A stretch of DNA of 64,000 nt from Catellatospora sichuanensis. GTDB taxonomy: Bacteria; Actinomycetota; Actinomycetes; Mycobacteriales; Micromonosporaceae. Where the stretch lies: the NCBI RefSeq assembly GCF_007483665.1, contig NZ_VIQO01000050.1, positions 1 to 64,000 of the forward strand, given 5' to 3'. Made by a program: the position numbers and the translations under genes. The notes below the pieces were generated by a model, which saw only the letters and a list, made by a program, of their open reading frames with translations, was not told where the DNA came from and made no database searches. Position 1 is the first letter of the stretch. Each line of letters starts with the position of its first letter. Of the stretch, positions 16,994-26,385 are shown in pieces.

Positions 16994-19473
16994 CAGGCGC
17001 CGCGCAGGACCGCGCCGAAACGCTGCGCCGTGACGGCCACCGCCGCGTCCCGGGCCGCGACCGCCTCCTCGACGGTCAGCGTCCGGTCCGGCGCGCGGAA
17101 CGTCAGCTTGTACGCCAGCGAGCGCTGGCCGGTGCCGAGCTGCTCGGACGTGTACACGTCGAACAGCCGCACCGACTCCAGCAGCGGGCCCGCGCCCTCG
17201 GTCAGGGCCGCCTCGACCTGCGCCGCGGGCACCTCCGACGCGAGCACCAGGGCCACGTCGATCAGTGCTGGCGGGAACGTCGAGAACACCGGCGGCGGGG
17301 TCGGCCCCGGCAGCGGCACCGCGTCCAGGTCCAGCTCCATCGCGCAGGTGCGCTTGGGCAGGTCCAGTGCGGTGCAGACGGCCGGGTGCAGCTCGCCCGC
17401 GTACCCGACGACGGCGCCGTCGACCGAGATCGCAGCACACCGGCCCGGGTGCCAGGGCGCCTGCTGGACGGCGGCGACCGTGATCGACGCGTCCGGCACG
17501 GCCGCGGCCGACAGCACCTCGCGTGCCGCCTGCACCGCGTCCGACCAGGACGCCGCCCGGCCCGGACCCCACCAGCCGGAGCGCTCGAACTCCCCGGCCA
17601 GCACGACGGCCACGTGCCACGGCTGCGCCGGGACGGAGGCGTTGGCCTTCTCCCACAGCGCCGGGTCGGGACGGCCCGCCACACCCATCACCGGCGGCAC
17701 ACCGGCCGACAGGTCGGGCAGGAACACCAGGCCCTGCTCGAACAGCGCGACGTCGCGCTGGCCCCGGCCGACGTTGCGCTTGAGCGCGGTCAGCAGCGGC
17801 GGCAGCAGGCTGGTCCGCATCAGCGGTTCCTCGTCGGACAGCGGGTTGGCCAGCCGCACCGCGTCCGTGGGCAGCCCGAGCGCGGCCAGCGCACCCGCCG
17901 AGACGAACGGGAACGACAGCACCTCGACGTAGCCGTGCTCGGCCAGCGCCCGGCCCACCGAGCGCTTGCGGCGCTGCGACGCGGTCAGGCCGTTGCCGGG
18001 CGGGGCGACGGGCAGCACGCTGGGCACGTTCTCGAAGCCGTCCAGCCGCACGACCTCTTCGACGAGGTCCGCGGGCTGGCGCAGGTCGGGCCGCCAGGAC
18101 GGGGTGATCACGTCGACGCGGTCGTCGTACACCGCGACGTCGCAGCCCACCTCGGTGAGCAGGTCACCGATGCGGTCGACGGAGTAGTCCACGCCGATCA
18201 GCCGGCTGGGCTCGGTCGCCGCCATCGAGATCATGGTCGGGTCGCCGGGGTGGTTCAGGTCGAGGATCTCCGCGCCCGCCGTGCCGCCGCCGTACTCGAC
18301 CAGCAGTTGCACCGCACGCTCGACGGCGACCAGGCACAGCTGCCGGTCGACGCCGCGCTCCCAGCGCTTGGCGGCCTCGCTGAACAGCTTGTGCCGCCGT
18401 GCCGTGCGCCCGACCATCGTCGGGTCCCAGTGCGCCGCCTCGAACAGCACGTTCGTCGTGCCGTCGACGACCTCGGAGGTCTGTCCGCCCATGACGGCGG
18501 CCAGCGAGATCGGGCCGGTGTCGTCGCAGATCACCATGTCCTCGGCGGACAGCACGCGGGCCTGACCATCCAGGGTGGTGAGCTTCTCCCCCTCGGTCGC
18601 CCGGCGCACCACGAGCCCGCCGGTGATCCGGTCGGCGTCGAAGGCGTGCATCGGCTGGCCCAGTTCGAGCATCACGTAGTTCGTGATGTCGATGGCCAGG
18701 CCGAGCGTACGCACACCGGCGGTGAGCAGGCGCTTGGCCATCCAGTCCGGGGTCGGCGCGCTCGGGTCGACCCCGCGCACCAGCCGGGCCGCGAACCGGT
18801 CGCAGCCCAGGGTGTCCTGGATGGTCACCGGCCAGGCCGGCGCCGCGGTGCCGCCCGGGGCGGGCGCGAAACCGGGGTCGGTGAACCGGGCCTTGAACGA
18901 GTGGCCCAGCTCGCGGGCCAGGCCGCGCACCGACATCTGGTATCCGCGGTCGGGTGTGACCGTGACGTGCACCTCGATGTCGTCCAGGCCGACCACGGGC
19001 CGGGCGTCGTCGCCGGTCTTGGCGTCCAGCGACTCGGGCAGCACGATGATGCCGTCGTGGTCGCCGGACAGGCCCAGCTCCGCCGCCGAGCAGATCATGC
19101 CGTGCGAGTTGCGGCCGTACGTCTTGCGCGCGCCGATGGCGAACCCGCCGGGCAGCACGCCGCCGGGCAGGATCACCACGACGCGGTCGCCCTCGGCGAA
19201 GTTGCGGGCGCCGCAGACGATCTCCTGCGGCGCGCCGGTGCCGTTGGCCTGGCCAACGTCCACGGTGCAGAAACGGATCGGCTTCTTGAACTCGGTGAGC
19301 TCCTCGATGGTCAGCACCCGGCCGACCACCAGCTGGCCCTGCACCGAGTGGCGCTGGTCCGCTATCTCCTCGACCTCGATGCCGAGGTCGTTGAGCGCGA
19401 GGTCGAGATCGGCCTCGGTGAGGTCCGCGGGCAGCTCGACATGCTCACGCAGCCATGACAGTCCAACCTTCAT
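16993..19473 (-). CDS. pheT: phenylalanine--tRNA ligase beta subunit
   Basis: 826 residues, full length for bacterial PheT. N-terminal MKVGLSWLREHVELP, a tRNA-binding OB domain (residues ~40-150, GAPQEIVCGARNFAEGDRVVVILPGGVLPGG), B3/B4 editing domain, B5, and a C-terminal ferredoxin-fold anticodon-binding domain (STFPPALIDVALVLASEVPAAQ). Forms the (alpha-beta)2 enzyme with PheS, encoded two bases upstream. Confidence 0.97.
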   Translation of the reverse strand: MKVGLSWLREHVELPADLTEADLDLALNDLGIEVEEIADQRHSVQGQLVVGRVLTIEELTEFKKPIRFCTVDVGQANGTGAPQEIVCGARNFAEGDRVVVILPGGVLPGGFAIGARKTYGRNSHGMICSAAELGLSGDHDGIIVLPESLDAKTGDDARPVVGLDDIEVHVTVTPDRGYQMSVRGLARELGHSFKARFTDPGFAPAPGGTAAPAWPVTIQDTLGCDRFAARLVRGVDPSAPTPDWMAKRLLTAGVRTLGLAIDITNYVMLELGQPMHAFDADRITGGLVVRRATEGEKLTTLDGQARVLSAEDMVICDDTGPISLAAVMGGQTSEVVDGTTNVLFEAAHWDPTMVGRTARRHKLFSEAAKRWERGVDRQLCLVAVERAVQLLVEYGGGTAGAEILDLNHPGDPTMISMAATEPSRLIGVDYSVDRIGDLLTEVGCDVAVYDDRVDVITPSWRPDLRQPADLVEEVVRLDGFENVPSVLPVAPPGNGLTASQRRKRSVGRALAEHGYVEVLSFPFVSAGALAALGLPTDAVRLANPLSDEEPLMRTSLLPPLLTALKRNVGRGQRDVALFEQGLVFLPDLSAGVPPVMGVAGRPDPALWEKANASVPAQPWHVAVVLAGEFERSGWWGPGRAASWSDAVQAAREVLSAAAVPDASITVAAVQQAPWHPGRCAAISVDGAVVGYAGELHPAVCTALDLPKRTCAMELDLDAVPLPGPTPPPVFSTFPPALIDVALVLASEVPAAQVEAALTEGAGPLLESVRLFDVYTSEQLGTGQRSLAYKLTFRAPDRTLTVEEAVAARDAAVAVTAQRFGAVLRGA

Positions 19474-19475
19474 GG

Positions 19476-20591
<1,116 letters not shown>

Positions 20592-20675
20592 TCAGTCTAG
20601 GCGTAGGGCCAGGACGGGCACGCGCGGCTTCGCCGCCGCCCACCGGTGCGACCTGAGAGGAAGAGCTGAGCGCAG

Positions 20676-20726
20676 TCAGTTCCGCCGCCCGCCACCGGCG
20701 GGCTGGCTAAAGGAACGGCGCTTCAT
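20676..20726 (-). CDS. possible leader peptide of pheST (16 aa)
   Basis: ATG preceded by GGAGAGGGAAG, coding MKRRSFSQPAGGGRRN, about 110 nt before pheS. It contains one Phe codon, TTT, which is rare in this GC-rich genome. A GC-rich hairpin (CCCGCC/GGCGGG) lies within its second half. Attenuation by a Phe leader is only a suggestion, since one Phe codon is weak evidence. Confidence 0.3.
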   Translation of the reverse strand: MKRRSFSQPAGGGRRN

Positions 20727-20760
20727 GACAGTTCTTCCCTCTCCAAGGTTCTCGTCCAGG

Positions 20761-20766
20761 AGCATA
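20761..20766 (-). promoter_or_regulatory. -10 element for pheST
   Basis: TATGCT on the minus strand, about 195 nt before pheS and 30-40 nt before the candidate leader peptide. No good -35 is visible 17 bases upstream, so this is tentative. Confidence 0.35.
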
Positions 20767-20807
20767 CCGCCCCACCGTCCCGCCCGCGCCCCCGTTACCC
20801 GTCCTGG

Positions 20808-20874
20808 CATTGACGTTGGCCTATTACATCGACTATTTGTAGATCAAACTCGATGTAATAGGCCAACGTCTATG
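20808..20874. repeat. 67-bp hairpin element, family A copy 2
   Basis: Arms 20808-20832 and 20850-20874 with a 17-nt loop. Compared with the other copies one base pair is changed on both arms (GACGCTGG to GACGTTGG and CCAGCGTC to CCAACGTC), a true compensatory change. Lies 35 bases downstream of the rRNA methyltransferase stop and upstream of the pheS leader. Confidence 0.85.
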
Positions 20875-20908
20875 AAAAAGCGGGCCGGGTGACGACGCGG
20901 TTCGCGAG

Positions 20909-21727
20909 TCAGGCCGGGCGGCGCTGGGCGCGGGCGGAGGCGTAGAGGCAGACCGCGGCGGCGACGGCGAGGTTGAGGCTCTCGGCACGGCCGTGGATGG
21001 GCACGCGCACCGCGGCGTCGGCGGCGTCGCGCAGGTCGTCGGGCAGGCCGTGCGCCTCGGAGCCGAACAGCCACGCGGTGGGCTGCGCGAGTGAGCCGTC
21101 GTCGGCGAGGTCGTCGAGGTCGGTCGCGCCGTAGCCGGAGGTGGCCAGGGTGCGCAGGCCTGCTTCGCGTAGCGCGGCAAGGGTCGCCGCGGCGTCGGGG
21201 GCGCGGACCACGTCGAGGTGGAACAGGCTGCCGGCGGAGGCGCGTACACACTTGGGGTTGAAGGGGTCCACGGCGTCGCCGGCGAAGATCACGGCGCTGG
21301 CGCCCGCGGCGTCGGCGGTGCGCAGCACCGTGCCGGCGTTGCCGGGGTCGCGGATCTCCACGGCCACCGCCACCAGCCGGGGCGCGCGGGCCAGGGCCGC
21401 GTCCAGGGGCACGTCGAGCAGGTCGCAGACGGCGATGACGCCCTGCGGGGTGACCGTGTCGGCCAGCGACTGCATCGCCTCGTCGGTCACCACGGAGAAG
21501 TTCGTGCCACGCAGCAGGGTGCGGTGGCGGGCGTGGCCGTCCTCGGTCACGAAGATCTCGCGTACCGCGTCGGCCTCGATGGCCTCGCGCACCGCCTGCG
21601 GGCCTTCGGCCAGGAAACGCCCGGCCTTCTCCCGGTCCCGGCGGCGGTGCAGCTTGACAGCGGCAACGACCCGGGGAGTCCGCTGCGTGAACAGCGGGTC
21701 CCCGGGTCGCTGGAAGTGCTGCGTCAC
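20909..21727 (-). CDS. TrmH/SpoU-family RNA 2'-O-ribose methyltransferase
   Basis: 272 residues from GTG 21727, eight bases after the rplT stop. N-terminal substrate-binding segment FLAEGPQAVREAI, then the SPOUT knot: VEIRDPGNAGTVLRTADAAGA, AWLFGSEAHGLPDDL and PIHGRAESLNLAVAAAVCLY, which are the three SpoU motifs. Substrate is probably rRNA, consistent with its place after ribosomal protein genes; the exact nucleotide cannot be told. The much longer open frame upstream is a shadow over rplT. Confidence 0.9.
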   Translation of the reverse strand: MTQHFQRPGDPLFTQRTPRVVAAVKLHRRRDREKAGRFLAEGPQAVREAIEADAVREIFVTEDGHARHRTLLRGTNFSVVTDEAMQSLADTVTPQGVIAVCDLLDVPLDAALARAPRLVAVAVEIRDPGNAGTVLRTADAAGASAVIFAGDAVDPFNPKCVRASAGSLFHLDVVRAPDAAATLAALREAGLRTLATSGYGATDLDDLADDGSLAQPTAWLFGSEAHGLPDDLRDAADAAVRVPIHGRAESLNLAVAAAVCLYASARAQRRPA

Positions 21728-21735
21728 CGACGGGC

Positions 21736-22107
21736 TCAGGCGGCCTGAGCCTCGGCGACGGCCTTCTTGGCCACCGCGACGATGCCGGCGAACGCGACCT
21801 CGTCGTTGACGGCCAGGTCGGCCAGGATCTTGCGGTCCACCTCGACACCAGCGAGCTTGAGGCCCTGGATGAGGCGGTTGTACGTCATGCCGTTGGCACG
21901 AGCGCCCGCGTTGATGCGGGTGATCCACAGCTGCCGGAAGTCGCCCTTGCGGTCCTTGCGGTCGCGGTAGGCGTACTGCATCGAGTGGAGGATCTGCTCC
22001 TTCGCCTTGCGGTACAGGCGGGAGCGCTGGCCGCGGTAACCGCTGGCGGCCTCGAGCAGTGTCCGGCGCTTCTTCTGGGCGTTGACCGCCCGCTTGACGC
22101 GTGCCAT
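21736..22107 (-). CDS. rplT: 50S ribosomal protein L20
   Basis: 123 residues, highly basic, with the canonical start [37 protein letters not shown] (split here by meaning: a basic N-terminal arm followed by the globular domain) and [17 protein letters not shown]. Binds 23S rRNA and is required for assembly of the large subunit. Third gene of infC-rpmI-rplT. Confidence 0.98.
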   Translation of the reverse strand: MARVKRAVNAQKKRRTLLEAASGYRGQRSRLYRKAKEQILHSMQYAYRDRKDRKGDFRQLWITRINAGARANGMTYNRLIQGLKLAGVEVDRKILADLAVNDEVAFAGIVAVAKKAVAEAQAA

Positions 22108-22147
22108 ATCAGCTTCTCCTTAAAGGTTTCCGTCTAAAAGGCGCGCG

Positions 22148-22342
22148 TCAGCGGCCGAGCATCTTCTTGATGCGCTTCTCGTCAGCCTTGGCCACCGGGA
22201 CCGTGCCGCTCAGGCTCCGGGTCTCCTTGGAGGACTTGACCTCCAGGCGGTGGCGCAGACCGGTCTGCTCGCGCATGATCTTGCCAGTGCCGGTCACCTT
22301 GACCCGCTTGGCCATGCCGCTGTGCTTCTTCATCTTCGGCAT
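22148..22342 (-). CDS. rpmI: 50S ribosomal protein L35
   Basis: 64 residues starting MPKMKKHSGMAKRVKVTGTG, the conserved L35 beginning, and ending KRIKKMLGR. The ATG inside the open frame is preferred over an upstream in-frame ATG because it matches the family N-terminus. Middle gene of the IF3 operon. Confidence 0.98.
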   Translation of the reverse strand: MPKMKKHSGMAKRVKVTGTGKIMREQTGLRHRLEVKSSKETRSLSGTVPVAKADEKRIKKMLGR

Positions 22343-22419
22343 TAGGAAGTTCTCCCCTGTTACAGAATCTCGCCGCACAGCGGGGGCTGTGCGGCAGGTG
22401 CCTCATCGAGCAAGCGTCG

Positions 22420-23016
22420 TCAGGCCTGTGCCGAGGACTCGGCCACGGCCTCCTCGGCCTCCTCCGCACCGGTCCCCTCGTCACCCTTGCGGGCGGCGAG
22501 CTTCGCGCTGCGGTGCGGCGCGAGCACCATGATCATGTTTCGCCCGTCCTGCTTCGCCGACGACTCGACGAAACCGACCTCCGCGACCTCTTCCTCCAGC
22601 TTGCGCAGGAGGCGGAAGCCAAGCTCCGGGCGGCTCTGCTCGCGACCGCGGAACATGATCGTCACCTTGACTTTGTCCCCGGCCTTGAGGAACCGCACGA
22701 CGTGACCCTTCTTGGTCTCGTAGTCGTGCGAGTCGATCTTCGGCCGGAGCTTCATCTCCTTGATGACCGTCTGCTGCTGGTTACGCCGGGCTTCCCTGGC
22801 CTTGAGCGCGCTCTCGTACTTGAACTTGCCGAAGTCCATGAGCTTGCAGACCGGCGGGCGTGCCATGGGCGCAACCTCGACCAGATCCAGATCGACATCG
22901 GCGGCCAACTGCAGGGCGCGCTCCAGCGGGACGATGCCCACCTGCTCGCCCTCGGGGCCGACCAGTCGGACCTCACGTGCCCTGATCTGATCGTTGATGC
23001 GTGGCTCGACGCTGAT
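22420..23016 (-). CDS. infC: translation initiation factor IF-3
   Basis: 198 residues. N-domain [26 protein letters not shown], linker rich in Lys/Arg, C-domain [26 protein letters not shown] ... [14 protein letters not shown], then an acidic Glu/Ala tail. The start is proposed at ATC 23016 because a strong GGGAGG lies four bases before it and the protein begins ISVEPRIND, as in mycobacteria. Rare start codons on infC allow IF-3 to repress its own translation. An in-frame ATG 27 nt upstream lacks a ribosome site. Confidence 0.93.
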   Translation of the reverse strand: MSVEPRINDQIRAREVRLVGPEGEQVGIVPLERALQLAADVDLDLVEVAPMARPPVCKLMDFGKFKYESALKAREARRNQQQTVIKEMKLRPKIDSHDYETKKGHVVRFLKAGDKVKVTIMFRGREQSRPELGFRLLRKLEEEVAEVGFVESSAKQDGRNMIMVLAPHRSAKLAARKGDEGTGAEEAEEAVAESSAQA

Positions 23017-23088
23017 GTGGCCTCCCTCAATCGTGTTCCGCACCGCCGGGTTCGCGGCGATGCGCTTGGCGTCTGACCGAAAGCAGAA

Positions 23089-23110
23089 GGCCCAGGCGAC
23101 AGCCTGGGCC
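23089..23110 (-). terminator. attenuator-like hairpin in the infC leader
   Basis: Perfect 9-bp stem GGCCCAGGC / GCCTGGGCC with a four-base loop. On the minus transcript it is followed by TTCTGCTTT, the best U-rich tail in the window. It lies 73 nt before infC within a long leader, so read-through could be regulated. Confidence 0.6.
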
Positions 23111-23295
23111 CGCTCGACCGGTCTGGGTGCACGCCAAGTGCACGACCTGAGATCAGGACAGGAAAGTCCCTCACCAGGTGACCGGACCCGAATCGCTCAA
23201 TGGCGAACGGGTGGGAGCAGGCGCTCCGCTTGCCTCCAGAGTGCCGGACCACACGCAAGGCATGATCACGGGCAACCGGAAAGGTCGACTTGCAA

Positions 23296-23301
23296 AGATT
23301 A
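23296..23301 (-). promoter_or_regulatory. -10 of the infC operon
   Basis: TAATCT on the minus strand, implying a leader of about 270 nt before infC. No clear -35. The region 23111-23289 holds further inverted repeats (GTGCAC-type) but no gene. Confidence 0.45.
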
Positions 23302-23343
23302 CCACAACCCGGGATTGCGCCCCCGGGACGGTGCAGGTATGGC

Positions 23344-23787
23344 TCAGCTCACGGCCGGTGCGGGCTGCTCCGCGCGGGCGGCCGCACGCAGCGCGCGGAG
23401 CGCCTGCACCGCCTCCAGGGCGTACGCCCGGTCCACCGCCTGCACGGCGAGCACCGAGACGGTGTCGTCGTTCTCCAGCTCCAGGCTCATCCAGGGCTGG
23501 TTGCGCTCGATGTTGATCGCGCGCACGGCGCCCCACGGCAGCTCGTAACCGCCGATGATGTTGCGGACCCGCACGCCGTCCGCATCCGCCTCGACCCGCG
23601 GCCGGGCGACGGCAAGGATACCCAGGGCGAAGACGACACCGAGGCCGATCATGGCGAACTGGTCGCCCTTGCGGAACACGCCCTCGCCGACCTCGGTCAG
23701 CGCGGTGCCGATCACGGCGAAGAGCACCACGACGACGACCGCGGCCGCGATGCACACCTTCCGGGTGCGCTGGGGCCGGAAACTCAC
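23344..23787 (-). CDS. PH-domain membrane protein
   Basis: About 147 residues from GTG 23787, which has GAGGGA six bases upstream; GTG 23808 and ATG 23853 are alternatives. Starts VSFRPQRTRKV, followed by two hydrophobic segments (AAAVVVVVLFAVIGTAL and FAMIGLGVVFALGILAVA), then a bacterial PH-like domain (VEADADGVRVRNIIGGYELPWGAVRAINI). This layout is common in actinobacterial membrane proteins of unknown function. Ends with an Ala-rich tail. Confidence 0.75.
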   Translation of the reverse strand: MSFRPQRTRKVCIAAAVVVVVLFAVIGTALTEVGEGVFRKGDQFAMIGLGVVFALGILAVARPRVEADADGVRVRNIIGGYELPWGAVRAINIERNQPWMSLELENDDTVSVLAVQAVDRAYALEAVQALRALRAAARAEQPAPAVS

Positions 23788-23860
23788 ACGCTGTCCCTCA
23801 CTGCTCACCTCGCCGAGTCTGCCACGCGCCCTGCCGAGCGCAGCCACCGCCACGGCTTTC

Positions 23861-23927
23861 CATGGACGCTGGCCTATCTCATCGACAATTTCGCGATCAA
23901 ACTCGACGAGATAGGCCAGCGTCTATG
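23861..23927. repeat. 67-bp hairpin element, family A copy 3
   Basis: Arms 23861-23885 and 23903-23927 with a 17-nt loop ending GATCAAAC, as in copy 2. One A.C mismatch and one G.T wobble. It lies between hisG and the PH-domain gene, next to a pentanucleotide tract. Confidence 0.85.
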
Positions 23928-23932
23928 CTGTG

Positions 23933-24006
23933 CGGGTCGGGCCGGGCCGGGCCGGGCGGGTCGGGTCGGGTCGGGTCGGGTCGGGCGGGTCGGGTCGGGT
24001 CGGGTG
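23933..24006. repeat. GGGTC/GGGCC pentanucleotide tract
   Basis: About 14 tandem five-base units (CGGGT or CGGGC), with one or two units shortened, ending three bases before the hisG stop. The plus strand carries GGG runs every five bases and could form G-quadruplexes; the hisG transcript would carry the C-rich strand. Likely length-variable by slippage. Confidence 0.8.
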
Positions 24007-24008
24007 GC

Positions 24009-24854
24009 TTACAGGCGGCAGGCGTGGATGTCGGTGACCAGAATGGCGCGGGCGCCGAGGTCGTACAGCTCGTCCATGATCCGGTGCACCTCGGTCCGCA
24101 TGACCATCGCCTGCACGGCGACCCAGCCCTCGCGGTGCAGCGGCGACACCGTCGGCGACTCGATGCCCGGCGTGAGCGCCACCGCGCCCTCCAGCCGGTC
24201 GGCGCGCACGTCGTAGGCGAGCATCACGTACCGGCGGGCCACCAGCACGCCCTGCAGCCGCCGCAACAGCTGGGTGACCGCGCCGTTGCGCGGCCCCTCC
24301 GGGCGGCCGACCAGCACCGCCTCGGAGACCAGGATCGGCTCGCCCACCGGGACCAGCCCGGCCTGGCGCAGCGTGCCGCCGGTGGCGACGACGTCGGCGA
24401 TCACATCGGCGACGCCGAGGCGCACCGCGTTCTCCACGGCACCGTCGAGCTTGACGACATCGGCCTTGATCTCGTGATCGGCGAGGAAGCGCTCGACGAC
24501 GCCCGGATACGCGGTGGCGACCCGGCGACCGGCGAGGTCGGGCAGGTCGCGGACGGTCTCCGGGGGCGCCGCGAAACGGAACGTGGCCGGCGCGAAGCCC
24601 AGCGGCAGCAGCTCGCTGACCGGCGCGCCGGAGTCGACCAGCAGGTCCTGGCCGGTGATGCCCAGGTCGAGGTCGCCGGAGCCGACGTACACGGCGATGT
24701 CGCGGGGCCGCAGGTAGAAGAACTCGACACCGTTGTCGGCGTCCACGCAGACCAGGTCGCGGTCGTCGCCGCGCTGGCGGTAGCCCGCCTCCCGCAGCAT
24801 GTCGGAGGCAGGTTTGGACAGGGTGCCCTTGTTGGGCACGGCAATGCGAAGCAT
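24009..24854 (-). CDS. hisG: ATP phosphoribosyltransferase (long form)
   Basis: First step of histidine synthesis, joining ATP and PRPP. 281 residues: catalytic part LRIAVPNKGTLSKP ... DLGITGQDLLVDSG ... LDGAVENAVRLGVADVIADVVATGGTLR, followed by the C-terminal histidine-feedback domain (PLHREGWVAVQAMVMR ... LGARAILVTDIHACRL). ATG 24854 is chosen because the fold begins there; the open frame upstream runs through the family B repeat. Confidence 0.97.
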   Translation of the reverse strand: MLRIAVPNKGTLSKPASDMLREAGYRQRGDDRDLVCVDADNGVEFFYLRPRDIAVYVGSGDLDLGITGQDLLVDSGAPVSELLPLGFAPATFRFAAPPETVRDLPDLAGRRVATAYPGVVERFLADHEIKADVVKLDGAVENAVRLGVADVIADVVATGGTLRQAGLVPVGEPILVSEAVLVGRPEGPRNGAVTQLLRRLQGVLVARRYVMLAYDVRADRLEGAVALTPGIESPTVSPLHREGWVAVQAMVMRTEVHRIMDELYDLGARAILVTDIHACRL

Positions 24855-24883
24855 CTCTCGACTCGTCTCTGTGATCAAAGCTA

Positions 24884-25007
24884 GTTGATCATGGGGTTGT
24901 GGCGGCGACACACCGTCGAGCCCTCCGCCAGTGGCTCGTCCCGGACGGCCCGCCTGAACGGCGGACCGCCGAGGACTCCCACCGGCGTCCACAAGTTCAT
25001 GATCAAC
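24884..25007. repeat. 124-bp dispersed element, family B copy 2
   Basis: Homologous along its length to 5938-6059, with ends GTTGATCATGGGGTTGTGG (24884-24902) and CCACAAGTTCATGATCAAC (24989-25007). It occupies the 176-bp gap between hisE and hisG, separating the two genes. No coding potential. Confidence 0.8.
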
Positions 25008-25030
25008 CCGGGAAGGGAACCGGGGCGGGA

Positions 25031-25303
25031 TCACAGATGTCGGTAGACGTCCTTGAGGCTGAGGTTTGCGGCGAGCATCAGGACCTGGGTCTGGTAGAGG
25101 AGCTGGGAGATCTCTTCGGCAGCCCGCTCGGGGCCCTCATGCTCGGCGGCCATCCAGGACTCCGCCGCTTCCTCGACCACCTTCTTGCCGACCGCGTGCA
25201 CCCCGGCGGTGACCGCCTTGACGGTGCCGGAGGCCGGGTCACCCGCGGCCACCTTGGCCTGCAGCTCCTCGAACAGCTCCTCGAACGTCTTCACGCGGGC
25301 CAT
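25031..25303 (-). CDS. hisE: phosphoribosyl-ATP pyrophosphohydrolase
   Basis: Second step of histidine synthesis. 90 residues, the usual stand-alone HisE size; MazG-like helices with [31 protein letters not shown] (metal-binding acidic residues) and [18 protein letters not shown] start. Upstream of hisG in the same direction. The divergent oxidoreductase begins 85 bases away. Confidence 0.95.
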   Translation of the reverse strand: MARVKTFEELFEELQAKVAAGDPASGTVKAVTAGVHAVGKKVVEEAAESWMAAEHEGPERAAEEISQLLYQTQVLMLAANLSLKDVYRHL

Positions 25304-25387
25304 TCTGCCCGATCCGGACCGGGGCGCCCGCATCGCCCGGCCGCGCGGCACATGCTGGGACGGGCCCGAACGAGGATCATGGGAGGC

Positions 25388-26335
25388 ATGACCGAACGCA
25401 TGCTGGCCGTACGCCAGGACAGCCTCGGCGGGCCCGAGGTGCTCCGGCTGGCCGAGGTGGACCGCCCGGCCCCGGGCCCGACCGAGGTGCTGGTGCGGGT
25501 GCGCGCCGCCGGGGTCAACCCGGTGGACTGGAAGGTGCGTACGCGCGGCGGGGCCTTCGGCAACCCGCCGTTCACGGTGGGCTGGGACGTCTCCGGCGAG
25601 GTCGCGGAGATCGGGCCGGGGGTGACCCGGTTCGCGGTCGGCGACGAGGTGTTCGGCATGCCGCGCTTCCCGCAGGCCGCGAGCGCCTACGCGCAGTACG
25701 TCACCTCGCCGTCGCGCCACCTGGCCCGCAAACCCGCCGGGCTCGACCACGTGCACGCCGCGGCGCTGCCGCTGGCCTCACTCACCGCCTGGCAGGCCCT
25801 GGTCGACACGGCGCAGGTCGCCGAAGGGCAGCGGGTGCTGGTGCACGCCGCCGCGGGCGGGGTCGGGCACCTCGCGGTGCAGATCGCCAAGGCCCGGGGT
25901 GCGTACGTGCTCGGCACGGCGCGCGCCCCGAAACACGAACTGCTGCGCGAGCTGGGCGTGGACGAGCCGATCGACTACACGGCGTTCGACTTCGTCCAGG
26001 TCGCCACGGATGTCGACGTGGTGCTGGACACGGTCGGCGGCGACTACGAGGACCGTTCACTGCATACGCTGCGCCCCGGCGGCATCCTGGTCGGCATCCT
26101 GAACGCGGGCAGCGCCGCCGAGACCGCCCGCAAGGCGCAGGCGCTGGGCGTACGCGGCACCGGCATGCTCGTCGAACCCGATCACACCGGGCTGGAGGAG
26201 GTCGCCGCGCTGATCGAGGCGGGCCGGCTGCGCCCGCTGGTGGCGGCGACGTTCCCGCTCGCGGAGGCAGCCAGGGCGCACGAGCTGGGCGAGACCGGCC
26301 AGACCACCGGCAAGATCGTGCTGACCGTCGACTGA
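25388..26335 (+). CDS. NADP-dependent quinone oxidoreductase-like MDR protein
   Basis: 315 residues of the zinc-independent medium-chain dehydrogenase family. GroES-like N-domain ([33 protein letters not shown]), then the Rossmann fold with [24 protein letters not shown]-terminus [10 protein letters not shown] is typical. Zn ligands are absent. Start at ATG 25388; ATG 25400, with GGGAGG 13 bases upstream, is an alternative. Substrate unknown. Confidence 0.88.
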   Translation: MTERMLAVRQDSLGGPEVLRLAEVDRPAPGPTEVLVRVRAAGVNPVDWKVRTRGGAFGNPPFTVGWDVSGEVAEIGPGVTRFAVGDEVFGMPRFPQAASAYAQYVTSPSRHLARKPAGLDHVHAAALPLASLTAWQALVDTAQVAEGQRVLVHAAAGGVGHLAVQIAKARGAYVLGTARAPKHELLRELGVDEPIDYTAFDFVQVATDVDVVLDTVGGDYEDRSLHTLRPGGILVGILNAGSAAETARKAQALGVRGTGMLVEPDHTGLEEVAALIEAGRLRPLVAATFPLAEAARAHELGETGQTTGKIVLTVD

Positions 26336-26383
26336 CCGGCGGGGCCGCGCCCACAAACGCAGCGCGGGCGCGGCCCCGCCGGT
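26335..26383. terminator. bidirectional terminator
   Basis: Perfect 18-bp inverted repeat (ACCGGCGGGGCCGCGCCC and its complement) with a 13-base loop. It lies exactly between the convergent stops of the oxidoreductase and GerMN genes. Confidence 0.85.
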
Positions 26384-26385
26384 GG

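Noticed and set aside
15329-17932. 867-residue plus-strand open frame (and similar long ones at 34985-38227, 45900-49226, 17386-19458)
   Set aside because: They lie antisense to clear conserved genes (folP2, priA, carB, pheT), have Arg/Gly/Val-rich low-information composition and no family motifs. Long shadow frames are expected at this GC content.
23933-24006. CRISPR-like tandem repeat
   Set aside because: Units are five bases with no spacers and there are no cas genes, so it is a microsatellite.
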